The position numbers and the translations under genes were made by a program. Positions 10,489-24,900 of a DNA stretch of 64,000 nucleotides are shown one piece after another. Below the pieces are notes generated by a model, which worked only from the letters and a program-made list of their open reading frames with translations, was not told the DNA's origin and did not search any database. The stretch spans positions 1 through 64,000 of the forward strand of contig LLCB01000223.1 in assembly GCA_001414345.1 (NCBI GenBank), written 5' to 3'. The DNA comes from Hymenoscyphus infarciens (Eukaryota > Ascomycota > Leotiomycetes > Helotiales > Helotiaceae). Each line of letters opens with the position of its first letter. Within the stretch, counting starts at the first letter, position 1.

Positions 10489-12770
10489 CTTAGAAATAGC
10501 TTTAGTTAAGGATATTAATCTATAAACACGTTCTTCTTATTATTATAGTTATAAGTAGTCTTTTCGTTCTTTAAAGCTTAATTATTAACGCTATCTTCGA
10601 CTATTTATATTATAAAAGTAAGAGTATATCTAGAGTCTTAGTTTTTATAAAGATAGAGTAATCTTTTAAGCTTATAATACTATTCTTTGTTTAGACTAGT
10701 AGTTAGAATTTATAAGAGAATTAGGTCTTCCTAATAAACGTAATTAGCCTACTTCTTACTATTATCTTTCTATATCTTTTATATATACTCTCTTATATTC
10801 TAAAACTCGGTTTTACTCTTTTTAATCTTAAGGCTATCTAGGATCTTATTAAGAGTAGCTTATATTAAGTTATTATATCTAGCTTTTATATAGTAATAGA
10901 ATAGTATACTCTTAAAGTAGTTAATAGCTTTTATAAGATAATCTTATCTATAGTTTTTAAGGTTTTAATCTATTATTTAGCTAGAGTACTATATATAAAG
11001 GAAGTACTTAATAGCGCTATAAGAAGAGAATTAATTACTATTCTTAATAAATACGTTCTTAATTATAAGTTACTTAGTAGTAGAGTTATTAGAGAGAGTA
11101 TATTTAAGATACTATTATCTATTAAGCTTCTCTTTTATCTAGGTTATAAGCTATTAAAAGTAAGCTTTAATAATTTCGCTATTCTTATTAGATATAAGAA
11201 AGAAAGCAAATAGTAAGTATATATCCTTAGATAAGTAGTATACTAATAAGAAGAGCTTCTACTTAAGATAATTAGTTTTATAAATAGAATTAATTAGTAT
11301 AAGATATCTATTCTTTACTAGAAGTTTAAGCCTTCTCTCTTTTACTTATATAAATCTCTAAACTTTATACTCTTTACTACTTTTTAGCTTATCTTTCTTA
11401 GAGCTCTTTTCTTATTTATTAATAATAATAGAGTTATAAAAGTAGAGTCCTTTTCCTTATACTATACGCTTCTTTAATTATTCTACTACTCTCTCTATCT
11501 TAATAAAGAAGCTATCTTATTTATTAGAGAATTTAGAAGGCTTTATTAATCCTACTACTCTATAAGAGAGATTATTAATTCTACTACTAACTTTCTTAGT
11601 AGTAGTATTAAGTAATTATTTCTAATTATATATATTCTTAAGTATAAGATATCTACTACTAGTGTCTTTAAGTTATAGTTGAGATAATACTTCTTTAAAA
11701 GTAGCTATAATATTAGGAGGTTAATAGCTCTTTATAAGTTATTCTTCTACTATATAGTATACTATATAATTCTATACCTTTTTATTATAAGCTTAAAGTA
11801 TATAGTTATAATCTTTAGTAGTAGATATCTATATAATCTATATTTAATTTAATAGTATATAATATATTATTCTATTACTATAATTATATTTAAGAGAGGA
11901 ATTCTAAAAGGTATTAATTACTTTATTCTTTACTATACTATTATTTAGTTTATGTCTAAATATATAATTATATTATAACGTCTCTTAATTACTATCTTAA
12001 TTAAATTAAGAGATATAAATAATACTTTATATATTTAAGAGATATAGCTATAGAGAGTCGAATTTCTCTATAGAAAGCTAAATAGTCTTATTATACTTAA
12101 AGAGCTTTTAGTATATTTAAAGGATATTAGTAGAATTATTAAAAGCTTATACTTTTAAAAGAGAAGATTAAAGAGTTTAAGGTCTTTTATATACTTATAG
12201 GTTAGGTAAAGTAGCCTCTATATTAAGGTAGTAAAAGGTTAAAGAATCGAAGTACTAGTATTAGATTAAGCGCTTATAAATAGATATATCTAGCTACTAA
12301 TTTATAGGTAATCTACTATTTATGTTAAATAGATAAAAGACTTAAATTTATTTACTTTATTATATAAATCGTACTTAATCTTAATAGATAGATATAGAAG
12401 AGTATCTCTTCTACTAGAGGGTTTAGAAAGCTAGCTTCCTAGTAAAAAGATAAGTACCTTATACTATTACTATTAGAACATGTCTAGAAGTTAAGTAATA
12501 CTCTAAAGAGGTAAAACTAAGGTTATTCCTACTTTTTAGAAAAGTTAATATTTTTATTAGTTTAACTAGTTTAACTAGTTAAGTATATATTTAAGTATTT
12601 TATAAGTATTAGGCACTTTTAAGTAACTATTTAAGTTCTATCTATAGTTTCTAGAGTATTAGTAATTAGAAATATAATAATATATATATATAATATAAAA
12701 GGGTTTTGAAATACTTCTAGGGTAAATAGGAGGATAAGGGGGTAAATCATGTGGTGGCGTGCTTAGCAGG
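10489..12770. other. Unclassified RIP-degraded sequence right of the Gypsy element
   Basis: Continues the host sequence that the Gypsy element interrupted; the left half is 4700-4927. AT-rich, no readable domain in any frame. The last ~450 bp resemble 1780-2090, so the host is probably an old multi-copy repeat. Nothing else recognised. Confidence 0.6.
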
Positions 12771-13024
12771 CTAGGGACCCCTGCTAGCGTTGGCTACAGA
12801 ATAGCGCAACCCTCACAATAGCAAAGTTAGCGTGACTTAGCGTCTATAAGTAGCCCTTGTACCTGTCATTCCTGTCTTTTCAACCCTTCTCCCACCCTTC
12901 AACCACTTTTGGGTGACATTTTGTGACCTCATAAAAAGCTCACTTCAAACCTCTTCATTTGCCATCAACAATTCAGCACAGCACCAAAAACAACATTCAG
13001 TAGACAAAGATAGACCATAACGGA
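12771..13024 (+). promoter_or_regulatory. Un-RIPed 5' region of the 2EXR-like gene
   Basis: Composition returns to normal here: CA and TG dinucleotides reappear (CCTGTCATTCC, CCCTTCTCCCACCC). 12775-12840 (CTAGCGTTGGCTACAGAA, TAGCGCAACCC) resembles RIPed DNA at 1941-1990. A pyrimidine-rich stretch (12865-12905) and CATCAACAATTCAGCACAGC at about 12962 look like a fungal leader. No clear TATA box. Confidence 0.5.
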
Positions 13025-14296
13025 ATGCGCTCAGATTTTCAACCCTCTCCTCCTTTCTTGGCAACATACCAGGAGCTCTTAGACGACAATACCCATATGG
13101 AAGAGGTCATTTCGCATGTCCAGTTGTCGATGGCTCATACTCAAACACGGGTGGACAAATTCACTCAACGACAACAAGTACAGCCTACCACAGACTTCCC
13201 ACTGTTTCCTGAATTACCAAGAGAACTCAGAGAGTAAGTTTTAGTCTTGTCTTTGTCAATCATGTGGTTGCTAATTTTCTATTAGTGTGATCTGGAAAGC
13301 TGCCTGCCAGATTTCTCAACTACACCTATTCGGCCCACCTACAAAGAACCGCACACGCTTCAAACCTATTATGCTCACTTGTAAGGAAGCAAGGGATGCA
13401 GCACTGTCTCTTCAACCCCATTACTTTCGTCTCCATTTTGAGTCTGTTCAGAAATCCATCAAGTCTCAAGAAAGCACAGACCTCTATTCTGAGGTAGACG
13501 AGGAGATTGAGGATTATGAGGTAGTTGAGAAGAGTTTTTTCACACCTGAAACTGATATCCTTTGGTCAGACGGATGTTTTGGCGGTATCTTGGATGAAAT
13601 GTCGTTAGCAGAGAGCATGGATGCGTACCATGAGTGGGTTCCACGTTGGTCCTGCGGAAGATGTAACCAGCAGATTCCAATCAGCAACACCTGTGGCGAC
13701 CATTGCTTAGGCAAGAATGTTCTGACTTCAAGGAAAGCAAATCCTAGTTACACCGTTGCCTTTTCAGTTATGACTTGGATCGATTCCGTGTGCCCCACTC
13801 CGGAGGGCCTCTCTGGCTATAACGTCTTTCGGTGGACAAATATATCAAAAATCCTTATTGTTGTTGCGGAACCAGATGAATACACTGCCTTTGGTGATTT
13901 CACTTTTTCAGATCCCTCCACCACTCCAAAGGAAAGTGTTCTCGTGCAAAGCTTTCACAAGCCAACGCACGCACTTCGCTTCGCTTCTGATGTGGATACA
14001 TGGGAAGAATTGGCGACTTGCATGGTAAAGGAGTTAGAAATGGTCAAAAAGAAACGCATATCTGCAACGACCGAAAGTATCCGTAAGTGCATCATCCTCT
14101 AACAAAGCGCCTGGGACTAACAAGTGTAGGGCAATCGAAGGAAGCAATTGAGCAAGTACATCTGCTACTCAGCCAAACCGAAATGTTGGCCTGGCGGCTT
14201 TCTTTGCTGAAACAGGATGAGGATGACTTGGACTGTTATTTGCACTGGAAGACACCTAAGATCAAGTTTGTGGAGGCGCACATCGTTGGATCTTAG
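13025..14296 (+). CDS. 2EXR-domain-like protein, 3 exons, 390 aa
   Basis: Exons 13025-13233, 13286-14082 and 14130-14296; introns of 52 and 47 nt start GTAAGT and end TAG, with CTAAT and CTAAC/ACTAAC branch sites. The first junction creates PELPRELRDVIWKAA, which matches the core of the fungal 2EXR family (FPxLPxELRxxIW..A) at about residues 62-77. It is followed by the usual second conserved piece, MLTCKEARDAAL, near residue 100. The middle is acidic (EVDEEIEDYE). Residues about 195-215 carry CGRCNQQ and CGDHC, a possible Cys/His metal site. The family is large in filamentous fungi and its biochemical role is unknown. The gene stands alone in a 1.7-kb island between two RIPed blocks, with no RIP damage. 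Start: first ATG after the leader. Function unassigned. Confidence 0.82.
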
Positions 14297-14551
14297 GAAG
14301 GTGGATATTATAGCATTTGGAGCCACTGAGAATGGAACGTTTATTCTATCACAGACAGAAGATTTGATTTTTCCCTCTCGCAGAGCAAAGCTCATGATTT
14401 TTATAGTAATGATAAGAGTTCAGCGAGATTTTAGAGTGATACTTGTAAGTATCTAACTAAATGGTTTTATTTGATGTTGGTGATAGGTGTTTCATAGAAC
14501 AACTACCTGTATATCTACGACATCCTGTACGTACTAAAAGTCGAAATTAAC

Positions 14552-14662
14552 TAAATCGTAAATCGTAAATCATAAATTGTAAATTATAAATCGTAAAGCT
14601 TAGATTTTTAAGTATATAGCTCTTTAGAGCTAAATCGTAAATCGTAAATTGTAAATTAATAA
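14552..14662. repeat. Subterminal AAATCGT-type repeats, outer end of copy A
   Basis: Two clusters of a 7-bp unit (AAATCGT, with RIP variants AAATTGT and AAATTAT) are separated by AAGCTTAGATTTTTAAGTAT. Matching clusters lie at 27393-27487, 27554-27672 and 34205-34318, one set at every element end. Such arrays usually serve as transposase-binding sites; that role is inferred. Confidence 0.8.
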
Positions 14663-17600
14663 ATATAGATTTTTTAAAAGCTATTTAAATAATCTTAAAG
14701 CTTAAAGTAAGGGTATTTATAATTTGTAATACTTAAATTATAAAGCTTAAATTATAAAATTTAAGTATAAGTAAGAGTAGAAAGTAGAAGGTAATATAGT
14801 ATATATATATCTATTAAATATATATATATTATAATTGCTTATTACTTACTTTCTATTAATATATACTACCTAGTATTATACTAAATATAAGTATAATATA
14901 ACTTTAAATCTATTATCTAAAATATTATAAATTATTAAAAGTAATATATATACTTAGTATAAATAATAATATTATATAAGTACTTAATAAATAAGAGAGG
15001 AAAAGAGATAATTAAGACTTTTAATACTATAAATATAAATGTAATTTAACCTAAAAGTAAGAGATACTAAGTCTAATTAGGTAATTAGTATATAATTAAT
15101 AAAGTAGTACTTAAAGTACTTAAATAATCTTAAATCATAATTATTTAAGTACTTTAGTAAAGAGAGTAAAAGGAGAGTAAAGGTAGTAAAAAGTAACTAA
15201 AAAGTAGTAATAAAATTAAGGTATTATAGATAATCCTTCTAGTATCTATATCTAAAGTATCTACTACTATACTCTTACTTCTTATCCCTCTTCTTATTAT
15301 ACTTACTATATATAATTCTAACCTTTTTAGTAGTATAAGAGAGTTAATTAGCAAGGGTTATTTAAGAGAGAGTATCTCCTTTCTTTCTCTTTAAATTAAA
15401 GCTATTTATAGAAACAATTATAGTAGTAGATATTATTTTACTTACTAATATATTCATAGGTATAAGAGAAGTAGATAAGAGCGAATTAGAGACTCTTTTA
15501 TTAAGCTCTTAATCGAGTTTTAATTACTCTTTCTTATTAATTAATTTAAGCTTATCTTTAGTAATAGTAGTATTAATATCTATATATAATTAAGTATTAA
15601 GATCTCTTATAATTTAATTATCTATATCTACTTATTATTATACTACCTTATCTACTCTCTTTAGTATATTTAACTTAGTAAGTACTATTAAGCTCTCCTT
15701 CTCTTTATCTCTTATAAGAGATAATAGTAAGTATAAGCCTAGAGTTAATACTCCTTTATTATTAGTATCCTCTTCTATATCTATATCTATATTTATATTC
15801 TTACTTCCTATATTACTTCTAAAACTCTCTCTAGAATTATTATCTCTATTATCTTCCTCTTCTAAATAAGTAGTAACAATTATAAAGTAGTCTCTTAAGT
15901 AAGTAGTAATAATTATAAATATCTTTAAAAGATTATCTAATTCTAAATCGTCTACTAATATTACACTTACTCTAATACTAGTACTATCTCTTAGTAATAA
16001 TATAAGCCTAGTATCTCTCTCTCTATCTTAAGTATTATCTTTAAGTATAATAGACTTATTATTAGGTACTTTAATAAGTACTAAGAGTTAAAGTAGAATT
16101 AGTAGCTCTTAGATATTCTATAAGAGTATAATAGATTACCTCTTTTTAGAAGATTAAAGCTTATTATTAGTATAACTATTAAATACTATATATACTTTAT
16201 AGTACTTTTTATTAATAAGACCTTTTAGTAAATTAAAGTATTATATAAGAGCTTATATATTATCTACCTTCTTATAATCTATAGTACTTAATTACTTAGC
16301 TTTCCTCTTTCTAATAGTAACATTTATAACTAGAAAGACATCTTCTACCTTATTAGTAAGAAGTAGTATATTAATAGGATTCTACCTACTAGAAGTAAGG
16401 ATTATATAGTAGATATCCTCTAGAAGCTTAATAGTAAACCTTTTAGCTTATATATTCTAAGATACTAATTTAAAGTTAAATAGATCCTTAAGGTTACTAG
16501 TAAGTAAGTAAGGTACCTAAAATAGAAAGTTATTATTAATTTATACTTTAACTATCTTACTATATTATACTATAAAAGTATACATAATTATAGAGATACT
16601 CTTAATAATAGAGAAGTTCTTAGTACTTATTATATATATATAAATATATAAGGCTACTTAAATATAGATTTTAGTAATAGAGATAGGCTTTAGCACCTTA
16701 TAGGTTAGAGAAGGAGGAGCTAGAGAGCTTATACTAATTAGTAGTATATACTAAATTTAAGAGTACTACTTACTTTTAGCCTTTTTCTTATTAGAGATAA
16801 ATCCCTTCTTATATATTTTTACTCTAATTATTTTAGTTTTACTAAGAGCTTTTATAAAGAAGGATTATCTAGCTTTAGCCTTTTCCTCTTAGATAGCTTA
16901 CTCTCTAGCTATAGCTAATTTATCCTCTTTTTACTTAATAATAAGAGTAGACTAGTTAGTAGTAGAATGTTTTATAGTAGCTTCTTACTTCTTTTTAGAC
17001 TCTATAATTAACTATTATTTCTTCTTCTAGCTATTAAAGCTTTATACTATAGCTTTTATAAAGTAGTCTTTTACTTTTTATAAACGGTTCTTAATCTTAT
17101 TATTAAAGAGCTTTTAAGGAAGCGTAGATATATGATTTTCTAGAGTACTTACTAGGTTTACTAAGAAGTAATAAGAGTATATTTTAAGCTTTAAACTCTT
17201 AAAATAAGAAGCTTAGACTTCTAGGTATTTAAGAGACTAATATTAAAGTATTTTAGCGTGTTTTTAGTATTATAGAGTAGTAGATATAAAGCTTCTAAAA
17301 GTATAAGTAAAAGTAATAGAATAAAAGTAGGAAAATTAGAAGACTATTTTACTTAAACTATATAACCTCTTATACCTTACTTCTTACTTTTAGTACTATT
17401 TATAAAGCTCTAATATACTATTCTAGCGTATATTAAATAATTACTAGTTATATAGTATATTATCTTCTATAAAGGCTAGGACTTTATTTACTATTCTATA
17501 AGTATTTATAGAAGTAGATATAAGTAAGGCTAGATTAAAGAATATTTTAATTTAAGTAACTACTTAGAAGCTAGCTTAGAAACCTCTTCTAGAGACTAAG

Positions 17601-20600
17601 GAGGTTCTAAAGGTAAGTAATTAATACTAAGTCTAATTTGTAAATTATTTACTACTACTAATAAAAGTTAGTAATCTATATACTTAAAATAGCTTAAAAA
17701 TATAATATTCTAAATTAATTTTTTTACTTTTAATTTAGATATAGAATAGTATTATTTATGTTTATAAAGCTAACTAGAACTTAATAGATATAAAACCTAT
17801 AAAATTACGATTTTTTAAAGATTTAAAGGTCTAAGATTACTAACTTTTATTAGTAGTAGTAAGTAATTTATAAATTAGACTTAGTATTAATAGTTATAGT
17901 TAGTAGGTTTACTCTACTAAAATCTCTCTCTAGGTACTTAGAGAATTATATACTTATAACTATACTTATAACCTTATATAAATTACTTCTAATTTTAATT
18001 AAAAGTTAATAAATATATCTATTCTCTTCTAGAGTTATATTAAGCCTTTTTTTATACCTAAAATATATAAATTTTAGGCTTAGGGCTTAGTCTATATTTA
18101 GTATAGGTTTATTCCTAGTTTAATATATCTATTTACTTATTAATTATAGATAGTAAAAACAATACTACTAACTAACTCTCTATATCTTTTATAGATAGTA
18201 ATATATACTTCCTTTATTATATTACTCTTTATTAACGTTTTATTTATCTTAGCTAGTAAGTAATTACGATTATAGACTATTATAGAGTCTATAGTTAGTT
18301 AGTAGATTATAATACTATAATCCTAGAGTTACTACTATAGCTAGAGATATATATTAAGTATAAGATTACTAATAAGAAGAGAGAGGATTAAGAATTTAGA
18401 ACCTTATCTTTTAAATAGACTTAAGAGACTATCTTTTAGTAGATAACCTAGGATTAGAATCATTAAAGCTCTCTATTATAATAACAACGTTTAATACTAT
18501 CTATTAGTAGAAGGGCTCTATAAAGGAGAAGGTCTAATTCTAAGAATAAATTAGTAGCTTTTAGAGTAGATTAATTAAATATAAATTTATCTACTAATAT
18601 CTATTCTTAAATCTCCTTTTAAATTATCTTTAATTAACAAGGTATATCTATTAGTTATATACTCTCTTAAATCCTTATCTAATTTATTATCTAACTCTTT
18701 TAATTCCTTATCTAAGAAGTTGCTATTATATAGATAATCTAGTACTACGTTCGTTGTTTAATCACTTCTACCTTTATTATTAAAGTATATACTAAATTTA
18801 TCTTAATTAACCTCTCTAGCTTCTTTTAATTCTTAAGCTATCTTAAGATATAGCTCTTACTTATATACTCTCTCTAGCTTACTTAAAAGGCCTAATCCTA
18901 CTAAATTACTCTTTTAGATATATACTAATAATTCTACTCTTAAATCTAAGTACGTTATAGTATAAGTTTCTTTCTCTTTAGTATATATTATTTTATTAAT
19001 TAGTAGTATATATCTATATACTAATAAATTTATTTTATACTACTCTAGAGTTATTTAAGGTAAATATATATTAATATCCTAATCCTTATATAATTCTTAA
19101 AGCTTAGTAAGCTTCTTAGTAAGTACTTTAATACTATAATTATCTACTAGATACTCTTTACTCTTAGGATAGTAAAAGTTAGTCTATAGTACTCTTTTAG
19201 TATTAGTATAAATATAATAGCGATTCTATATATATATAAACGTTTAAAGCTTCTTCTAGATAATTAGAATATATATATATAATATAGCGATTATATTAAA
19301 GAAGCTCTTTTTAGAAAATAATCTCTTTTTATAGATACTCTAGAAGTATATCTTCTACTTATTTAGAGACTCTTTTATAAGCTATCTCTACTAAGCCTTA
19401 ATATATTAGTTAGCTATAGAAGTACTAAACTAATATAGGTTTAAAAATTAGTATAGCTTCTTACTACTTTCTATAGCTTATTATTAATAAAGTATATAAT
19501 AAGTGTCTACTATTATTAGAGATTCTAATCCTTAATCTAATTATATATAGTATAGTATCTTTTTAAAGCTACTTATAGTATTGTTATATTACTATAGAGT
19601 AGATACTACTATATTATTTAAGATACTATAATAGCTTTAAGAGAGAAATCGAGTATAGATATTAATACTAGTATATATTTTAATACTAATAAACCTTAAT
19701 TTATAATTTCTATTAATACTTTATATAAAATTAGGCTCTAGTATAATATATTTACTATAAGTATTCTTAATCTCTTATAACTTATAATTATACTCTTCTT
19801 TATTAACCTTTAATAGTGCCTTTTAAATCTTATTCTAACTTTATCTTTTATCTTTATCTCTATTAATACTATAAGTATTAAGGTATATATAGAGGAATCT
19901 AAGGTTAAAGCTTCTTATAGTACTAAAGTAGCTATATTCATAGATCTTATATTAAAGAATAGCCTCTAGCTCTTTATACTCTTTCTATATAAGGAACTTT
20001 CGACGTTAAAGGCTTATCTTAAATTATAATCTTTAGAGCCTTTAAAGCTTAATTATAAAGCTCTTATAATTTAATATATATATTATACTTAAATTAGATA
20101 ATCTTATATCTTTAAAGAGATATACTACTTATATATATAAAGTAGAAGTAGTCTTACTTTTTTTATACTAGTAAAGGTTCTACTTTATATTAATTTAGAG
20201 CTTAAGAGTAGTATTAGAGACGTTAATATTATACTTACTTTTAAGAATATTATATATCTCTTAAGTAAGAACTTCTTTTTAGTATAACTCTTTTATAAAC
20301 ACTTTATATAACTCTAAATTAATAAACTAACATAGTATATTTAAGCTCTTATTATATACTTAAAATCGCTCTTTTTATACTTCTTACTATACTTAAAATT
20401 CTAGGATTATTATACTATAATACTACTACTAAGGATATTATACTTTAATAGATATTTAGAGCTACTACTAGAGCTTATTCTCTTCTTTCTTCTATTATTA
20501 TTAGTACTTAAATTTAAGAGAGAAGAGAGAGTATATATAGTAGTAAGATAGTACTTTCAAAGGAAGGAATAATATAGAGTAGTATTTAAAAGAAGAAGCA

Positions 20601-21093
20601 ACTAATTTGATTTATCTTAAAAGGTTCTACTACTAAGAATATTATACTTTAATAGATACTTAGAGCTACTACTAGAGCTTATTCTCTTCCTTCTTTTGTT
20701 ATTATTAGTACTTAAATTTAAAAGAGGAAAGAGAGTATATATAGTAGTAAGATAGTACTTTTAAAGGAAGGAATAATAGAGAGTAGTATATAGTATTTAA
20801 AGGAAGAAGTAATATAAGAGAGTTAGTATATAGAGTAAGTATACTTTTTAGCTTATAAAATAAATAGTACTAACTTTAATTAGGAAATTTGTATATAATT
20901 AAGAAAAGTAGCTAAAAGTACTTAAATAATCTTAAATTAAGATTATTTAAGCTTTTAAAGTAAGCTAATTACTTTGATATTAAGTAATTTAAAGTAATTA
21001 GTTTAAAAAAGGCCTAGTTTTAAGATATAATTTAAGAACTTATTATAGTAATAAAAGTCGATTTATATAGTATTTTTATATTATATATATATA

Positions 21094-21263
21094 TGTCGGT
21101 ATATATTCAAGAGGTAAATAGCGATTTGGATTAGTATACGTAGGTATACGTGTACTTACTTAGAGGCTACTTAAGTAGACATCGTAGCTAGCTTTACTTA
21201 GTATATACAAACGACAATATAACTCTTTTTACATCGCTTTTATAACTATAAGTTATACTAACA
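21094..21263 (+). repeat. Copia 5' LTR (170 bp)
   Basis: Starts TGTCGGTATATATTCAAG and ends ATACTAACA, giving canonical TG...CA ends. It is less RIPed than the 3' copy at these termini. Confidence 0.92.
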
Positions 21264-21999
21264 CTAATTAGTAGACGTATAGATTAGATACTTAGTTACT
21301 TTATATATTTCTACTATAGATATACTTATATAAAAGTAAACTTAATATTACTAGTAGACTTCTCTTTATAGATCGTAGTTCCTTCTACTATTTAAATTTA
21401 TAATAAATAGTAAACGCTTCTTAATATAAGAAGTACTAATTACTAATACCAACCTTCTAATATTATCTTAATAACTTCCTCGACCTTCTATTATCTCTTA
21501 AGATAATTTATACTCTCTAAGATACTTATTTACCTAAAACCTAATATCTCTTTTACCTACTAAGTAAAGAATAAACAGACTTTTAATAATATCTAAATTT
21601 ATCTATAATATCTATAATATCTATAATATCTATAATATAATAGATATATTAATACCGATTCTAACAACTTTAGAAGCTTTAACTTTAGTACTAAAATAAG
21701 CTCTAAAGCTAGTACTAAAGCTAAAGTTAATATAGATAGAAGAGACGATTTTTACTATTAAATAAGAAGAAGAGTACGCTAAAGAAGAGAACGAAGACCT
21801 TCTTCTTTAGGATAAATTTTAGGTAGACTTTAAAGGATAGGATTAAGATAAATTCGCTAAGATCTACTAATCTACGAATACTAAGTTATAATAGACGCTT
21901 TATAAAAGAGGTATATAGGTTAAGATAAATAAGTATAAAATGCTTATATCTTAGGTACTATATAACACTGCTACTAAGGTTAACTAAACTAAGTAGTTA

Positions 22000-24900
22000 G
22001 ACGAAGAATTAAAAGCTATAGTATTAGAAGGAGACACTAGTAGTAGAGTCTTTAGATCTCGTTATAAATATATAGTAGAATATACTAAAAGATAATAAAA
22101 GCTATAGTAATAATAACTCTAATAATAATAATCTCTAGTTGAAAATATTACTTAAAACATCTAATCTAAGACGAAGGCTAGAGACGAAGCTTTATAAGCA
22201 TCTACTATATAATAATAATAATAATAACTAATATAATAACCGATACCTTCGACGACTTTAATTCTACTAACTAAAAGGAAAGACCTAAGCGATCTAGTAT
22301 AACTTCTAATCTAACCTTTAGGTCTACTAAAAGATAATTAAACCTTCTTCTTTATATTCTATTAATTTAGTAAAGATACTAGTAGTAACGATTTTAATAA
22401 TATTTCTAAGTATCTAGAATATAATTAGTAATAGAATAATCCTAGTAGAAGACTACTAATATAAATAAATATAGTATATTTTAAACTAGAGTTAACTTTA
22501 TAAAATTCTTAAAAGAGTTAAGACTACTCTTATATATTAGGTACTTTTATAAAAGTATATAAAAACGATTAAAAGTATAGTAGAAAAGAAGATAATTTTA
22601 TAATTAAAGTTATAATATTTAAGGATATATATAAGAGAAGTAGAGTATTATTAGCGATTTACTCTCTTACTTTCTCTATTATATTAAAAGGTAATGTTTT
22701 AAATTACTTTTATATTATACTTTTTAATAAAAATATTAATTAATCTTTTAAAGTTTTATCTATATTTATATAATAATACTTTAAAAATAAACTTTATAAA
22801 AGAGGCTAATTATCTAAGTAAAATAATATTAATTTATAAGAGATAATATAAGTATCTAGAGTGTTAATATTAAGCTCTTTTAAAGATATATTATTAAGAC
22901 TTAATTTACTAAGATTTTCCTTTCTTATTAATTTTCGTACTAATAGTTAGTTTTTAAATAAGCTAATTTTAGTATATAAAAAGGTCCTAGATTATACTAT
23001 TATAATATTAACCTTACTCTAAGACTCTTTAATTTCTAATACTATTACTCTTCTATAAAGTTTAATCTAATCTTATATAAAAGTCTATCTAGAGATAGTT
23101 ATAAACAAAACTATAATAACTAAAAGACACTTCTATAAGAGTAAATAATATAGTATAAACAAATTTAGTAATATAGATTAATATAAGAAGAAGAGGATAT
23201 ATTATATATATAGAAAAGACGACTATTTATCTTAGGATTATAGTTAAGAAGAGTAAGACTATTACTTTACTAAATAGACTAATAAGAATTCTAAATACTT
23301 TAAAAGTAAGTAAGATAAGTATACTAGAAAGGTATATAATATAAATATAGTATATACTTAGAATACTTAAAAGAAAGAGATATTAGAGACACTTTATACT
23401 ATTACTCTATTAAAAGAAGATAGTTACTTATTAAATACTAGTTTAGATAAAGAAGTTATCTATTATAATATTACTTCTATAGGATTTATTAATAATTTAA
23501 ATACTAAATAACTTACTATAAATTTAATAAGTTTAGTATAAAGACATACTATTAATAGATATATCTTATAAAATCTAAACAACTTAAATAATACTTCTAA
23601 TATTATATACGAATTTATAAAAGAAGTATTTATAATAATAGCTAAAAGATATATAAAAGAGAACTTCTTTAGTATAATAATCGATACTAAGGTAGCTTAA
23701 AAGTTAAGTATAGAATATAACTAATATCTTATATATATTAGACTTATTAAAAGTATTCTAATTAATAAAGGTATAAAAGGTTAATTTAATATCTAGTTTA
23801 GTAAGAGATATACTCTATCTTTAGGATTAATAATAATTAATATACTAATTAGAAAAGCTAAATTCTATATAGTATAATCTAATACCTCTTTTATCCTTTA
23901 TATTAATAATATAGATAACTTAAAAGTTATTCTAAATAATCTTTAAAACATACTTATCTAAGAGAATAAGAGAGGAATAGAGATTAAAAGGTTCTCTATT
24001 ATATAATGATTTAGATACCCTTTTCTACTCTAGGATAAAGCTATATATAACTTTATATAAGAGTACTTAATATTTCTTATAGATATTAATATTTAACGTC
24101 TTTATAGGCGATTTAGCTACTTATTAGTACTAAGATTATAACGTATATTAGAAAGAGCTAGGCATTATATTAACTAAAGTATCTTTTAATATCTTACTAA
24201 ATTTTATAAATACTATTAAAAGTATAGAAGCTCGCTTAGCTGATTTAAGTTTACTTTTTATAATAACCTTAAATTTAATTATAGTATTTTAATTAATACT
24301 TTCTTTCTTAATAAGTAAGTAGTCTTATACTATATAGATAAAGTAATAAAGTATTAAGTAAGTAACTTTTTACTAGATATAAAAGCAATAACTACATAGA
24401 AGGTCTTCTAAAGATATTAGATTATTATATATCTTAGACTCTCTAATTATATTATTATAGATACTAGAATAAACTTTATTAGAAAGGACTTTATATACTC
24501 TATTACTAGAATAGGTACTATAGTAAAAACTATACTAGTTAAGGTATATAATTTAATTAGTATAGTAGAACGTTACTATAGACTGATTCGATAGATATAT
24601 AATATTATATATAAATAAGAGCTCTATCTCTTATAAAGTTTAGTACTTTAAATAGCTTTTAAAGTAATTAATAATATAGTAGGCTTAAATAGACTAGTCT
24701 CTACTCTATTAGTATATAGAGTATATACTCGAATAACTATAACTAATACACCTTCGTAACCGATTTCTATAAGATCTAAGACTTATAAAAAGGCTACTTA
24801 AGAGGTACGAAAGTAGATTATATCTTATTAAGTTAAAGAAGCTCTTAATATACGAAATAGACTAATTAACTGAGTTAAGGACTTACTCTTAAATTTAAAC

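Larger units (their letters stand above)
1..12770. other. RIP-degraded AT-rich block A
   Basis: This is AT-rich DNA in which CpA and TpG are nearly absent, TpA is very common and CpG survives, which is the signature of fungal RIP. No credible open gene is present. It is a nest of transposon remnants: MITE-like elements at 293-400 and 1661-1772, a hAT-like element at 3024-4691 with another inside it, and a Gypsy element at 4933-10483. These sit in an older degraded host sequence (roughly 1165-3015, 4700-4927, 10489-12770) that I cannot classify. I saw no tRNA or rRNA. Confidence 0.9.

Noticed and set aside
13514..13714. Antisense frame across the 2EXR-like gene
   Set aside because: Shadow of the spliced gene on the + strand, which has domain and splice-site support.
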